Of a stretch of DNA of 18,821 nucleotides, positions 17,106-18,821 are shown piece after piece; within the stretch, counting starts at the first letter, position 1; the number at the start of each line of letters is the position of its first letter. The notes beneath the pieces are model-generated. The model was not told the DNA's origin and did not search any database. It worked only from the letters and a program-made list of their open reading frames with translations. This stretch comes from Bremia lactucae (Eukaryota > Oomycota > Peronosporomycetes > Peronosporales > Peronosporaceae). Where the stretch lies: the NCBI RefSeq assembly GCF_004359215.1, contig NC_090614.1, positions 4,338,479-4,357,299 on the forward strand. Direction: 5' to 3'. The position numbers and the translations under genes are program-made.

Positions 17106-17612
17106 TGTTACACAGTCCCCGTTAAGTACACTTGGTGTACTTAAGGGGGTGGTCAATTACTTAATTAAATTAATTAGACCCGTACTCGGGTGTGGTTCAC
17201 ATTTTTGACCAACCCTTGTGTATGTAATGCACATGGGTACATTCACATTAGGAGGGATGACGGCTAGCGTCATCCGTCACGCGGGGTATATAGAAAGATA
17301 CGCTCGCAATACATATTAAGTGTTATCTATAGAGATGACATTTTGATTGGTAAAATAGGTATTTATATATAACGCGATCAAATATAAATCAGTCTGAAAG
17401 CTCTTCCTACTTGGTAAGTGCGCACGAGGAGCCGGATTACCGCTTCCGTGACGACACGTATACCAGAGTACTTAGTGCGTTGGGTGAGGTCGCTAACGCG
17501 CCCACCACAACAACCTCACTGAACGCAAGAGAAGCTGGTTAAACCGCTTCCTCGCTGTGCTAGGGTGTGTGTCTATGTAGAGCGTGGCCGCATTACGACG
17601 TGCCCGCCTACA
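17106..17612 (+). repeat. LTR B, 5' LTR of the element
   Basis: The proposed ends are TGTTACACAG and CCGCCTACA (TG...CA), 507 bp. Its 3' part is repeated inverted at 16344-17084. It contains two hairpins: a near-perfect one at 17117-17149 (TTAAGTACAC / GTGTACTTAA core, loop TTG), and GGATGAC / GTCATCC at 17255-17275. The exact ends are inferred without the partner LTR. Confidence 0.7.
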
Positions 17613-17614
17613 CT

Positions 17615-17626
17615 TGGTAGCACTTG
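17615..17626 (+). other. Putative primer-binding site
   Basis: TGGTAGCACTTG starts two bases after the proposed LTR end. Retroelement primer-binding sites begin with TGG, complementary to the CCA end of a tRNA. Which tRNA is used was not determined. Confidence 0.4.
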
Positions 17627-17747
17627 AAATCCTTCCCAAGACATCGTGTGTTCGGGAGGATGAGCCTCAACATTGATTGAGCTCACTTTCCCCACCTCTC
17701 CGAACATATCGGGAGGTGGCAGAGCATATGGCGCAGGGACTTGGTGA

Positions 17748-18734
17748 ACAAACCGTGGCCAGGCTCTTAGGCATCCTCCTGAGCGACATGTTGCTCAGTT
17801 GGAGCAGTTTGAGGCATTTGTGCTTGGACAGCGGAGAGCTGCGTCCGAAACACAGAGCCATGCAGCGGCGGAGTCCGTCACTCAGACTCAGGATGAGCTG
17901 AGGCATGAGCAGGCTCGGAGCGAGGCTCTCAACAGGACTGTTGAGATGCTCTCTGCCCGGCCGCATCAGCCGAGGCCCATTCGGATGGACCCGCCCAAGT
18001 TCGATGGAACTGCGGCGCACACGACTGTCCACTGGCTTTTAGCCGTGGAGCAATGCGGTGTCGCCCAGCTCATCGAGGACGACAGCCGGATGGTGTCGTA
18101 CGCCATGTCGCATCTGCGCGGTAAGGCCTCAGAGTGGGCTTACTCGGCGCTTATGGCGGACAGAAAGGCGTTCCCTATATGGGCTTTAAGGAAAGATTCG
18201 CGCCATGTACCAGCCGCCGAACAACAAAGTGCTGCTTCAGGCGCGCTTCTTTGGAGCGCGACAGGCGAAGCGATCTCTGCAAGAGTATGTGCAAGAGATG
18301 CGCTCGCTGTCGGCATCCATAACCGTAGGTCCGATTCCGGAGCACATTAAGGTGCCCACGTTTATGAACGGACTACGGCATGGCCCATCGCGACAGGCCC
18401 TTTTCAGAAAGGTGCCGTCGACGATGGAAGAGGCAATCCAAATTGCCTTAGTTGAGGAACAATCCTACAACAGTGCCTCGGCGACAGCTTGGTAAAGCCG
18501 TCGGCTGATAGGTTAGATGCCACTCCCATGGAGTTGGGCAATGCAGACGTAGTCTGTTACAAAAGGGACAAGCGCGGCCATATGATGGCTCGCTGCTATG
18601 CCAGGGTCCCTGCTGGGGCGAAGACGCCCAGCAAGAGGACTCCCTTCCCAAAGGGCGATGGCAAGAACCAGCGTGCGAGACGCATGAGTTCTGCATCGAC
18701 CACTGAGGCATCGGGATATGCAGGAGCGCAGTAG
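17748..18734 (+). pseudogene. gag: Gypsy gag, frameshifted and stop-bearing
   Basis: Capsid-like sequence appears in pieces. 17748 to about 18180 carries an Ala/Gln-rich coiled N-terminal part and then FDGTAAHTTVHWLLAVEQCG and MSHLRGKASEWAYS. A short stretch near 18180-18200 is in another frame (FKERFA), 18205-18495 is in a third (MYQPPNNK, EYVQEMRSLS, FMNGL), and 18489-18734 is in a fourth segment with a zinc knuckle at 18555-18596. At least three frame changes occur. The knuckle reads C-x2-R-x4-H-x4-C, with Arg replacing the second Cys. The assignment to the retrotransposon gag family (PF03732-like) is from these motifs. It cannot make a normal Gag protein. Confidence 0.8.
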
Positions 18735-18821
18735 GGGCGGGATGCCCTACTGAAGCGGACTCTGAAGCTACCCCTAAGTTCAGAGTTGTAAAAAAATGGG
18801 TAGCATAGTCCCTGAGGTCTC

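Larger units (their letters stand above)
17106..18821 (+). mobile_element. Ty3/Gypsy-type LTR retrotransposon, partial (right side outside window)
   Basis: The element has a direct 5' LTR (17106-17612), a putative primer-binding site, and a decayed gag. Pol and the 3' LTR would lie beyond the window. The gag domain type and zinc knuckle point to Ty3/Gypsy rather than Copia, but no reverse transcriptase is visible to confirm this. The short sequence 17085-17105, between it and the inverted LTR fragment, has no match elsewhere in the window. Confidence 0.8.

Noticed and set aside
17667..18032. Minus-strand frame over gag
   Set aside because: It is the antisense of the gag reading frame, with no independent support.

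Overview
The window looks like nuclear DNA of a peronosporalean oomycete (Phytophthora or downy-mildew type). The evidence is short GT-AG introns of about 57-74 bp, Inr-like TCATT motifs upstream of several start codons, a transmembrane LRR receptor kinase of the tyrosine-kinase-like (TKL) group, a secreted alpha-carbonic anhydrase, a secreted Cys-rich plus Thr/Pro/Glu-repeat protein resembling the oomycete CAR/mucin-like proteins, and Ty3/Gypsy-type LTR debris. The species cannot be fixed from the sequence alone, and no database search was run.

Layout. Positions 1-1080 hold a solo LTR (family A, 195-646) inside an otherwise open reading frame of unknown identity. A 22-bp tandem repeat (1089-1186) lies just upstream of an intronless coiled-coil protein gene (1283-2338). 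Three plus-strand genes then encode proteins expected in the secretory pathway or at the cell surface: an alpha-carbonic anhydrase in 3 exons (3571-4524), an LRR-TKL receptor-like kinase in 8 exons (5542-8174), and, 115 bp after it, a 14-cysteine secreted protein of unknown function (8290-9096). On the minus strand, 11627-12778 encodes a secreted cysteine-rich/mucin-like repeat protein. A decayed tandem copy of that gene, with its upstream region, lies downstream at about 10127-10904. A large intronless LRR protein gene follows (14019-16025).

From 16344 to the right edge the window is retrotransposon. An inverted family B LTR fragment carries a nested solo family A LTR with a 5-bp target duplication. 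Next comes a complete-looking direct family B LTR (17106-17612), a putative primer-binding site, and a frameshifted gag pseudogene with a damaged zinc knuckle. The element runs out of the window.

How the genes fit together. No operon logic applies. The common theme of the middle 10 kb is extracellular or surface-exposed products (secreted enzyme, receptor kinase, Cys-rich secreted protein, mucin-like repeat protein) in a region bounded by LTR retroelements, as in gene-sparse, repeat-rich oomycete regions. The points most worth a second look are the symmetric one-repeat-per-exon structure of the receptor's LRR part, the regular cysteine spacing of the 268-residue secreted protein, the duplication plus local inversion beside the repeat-protein gene, and base-pair-conserving changes in hairpins of the two family A LTRs.
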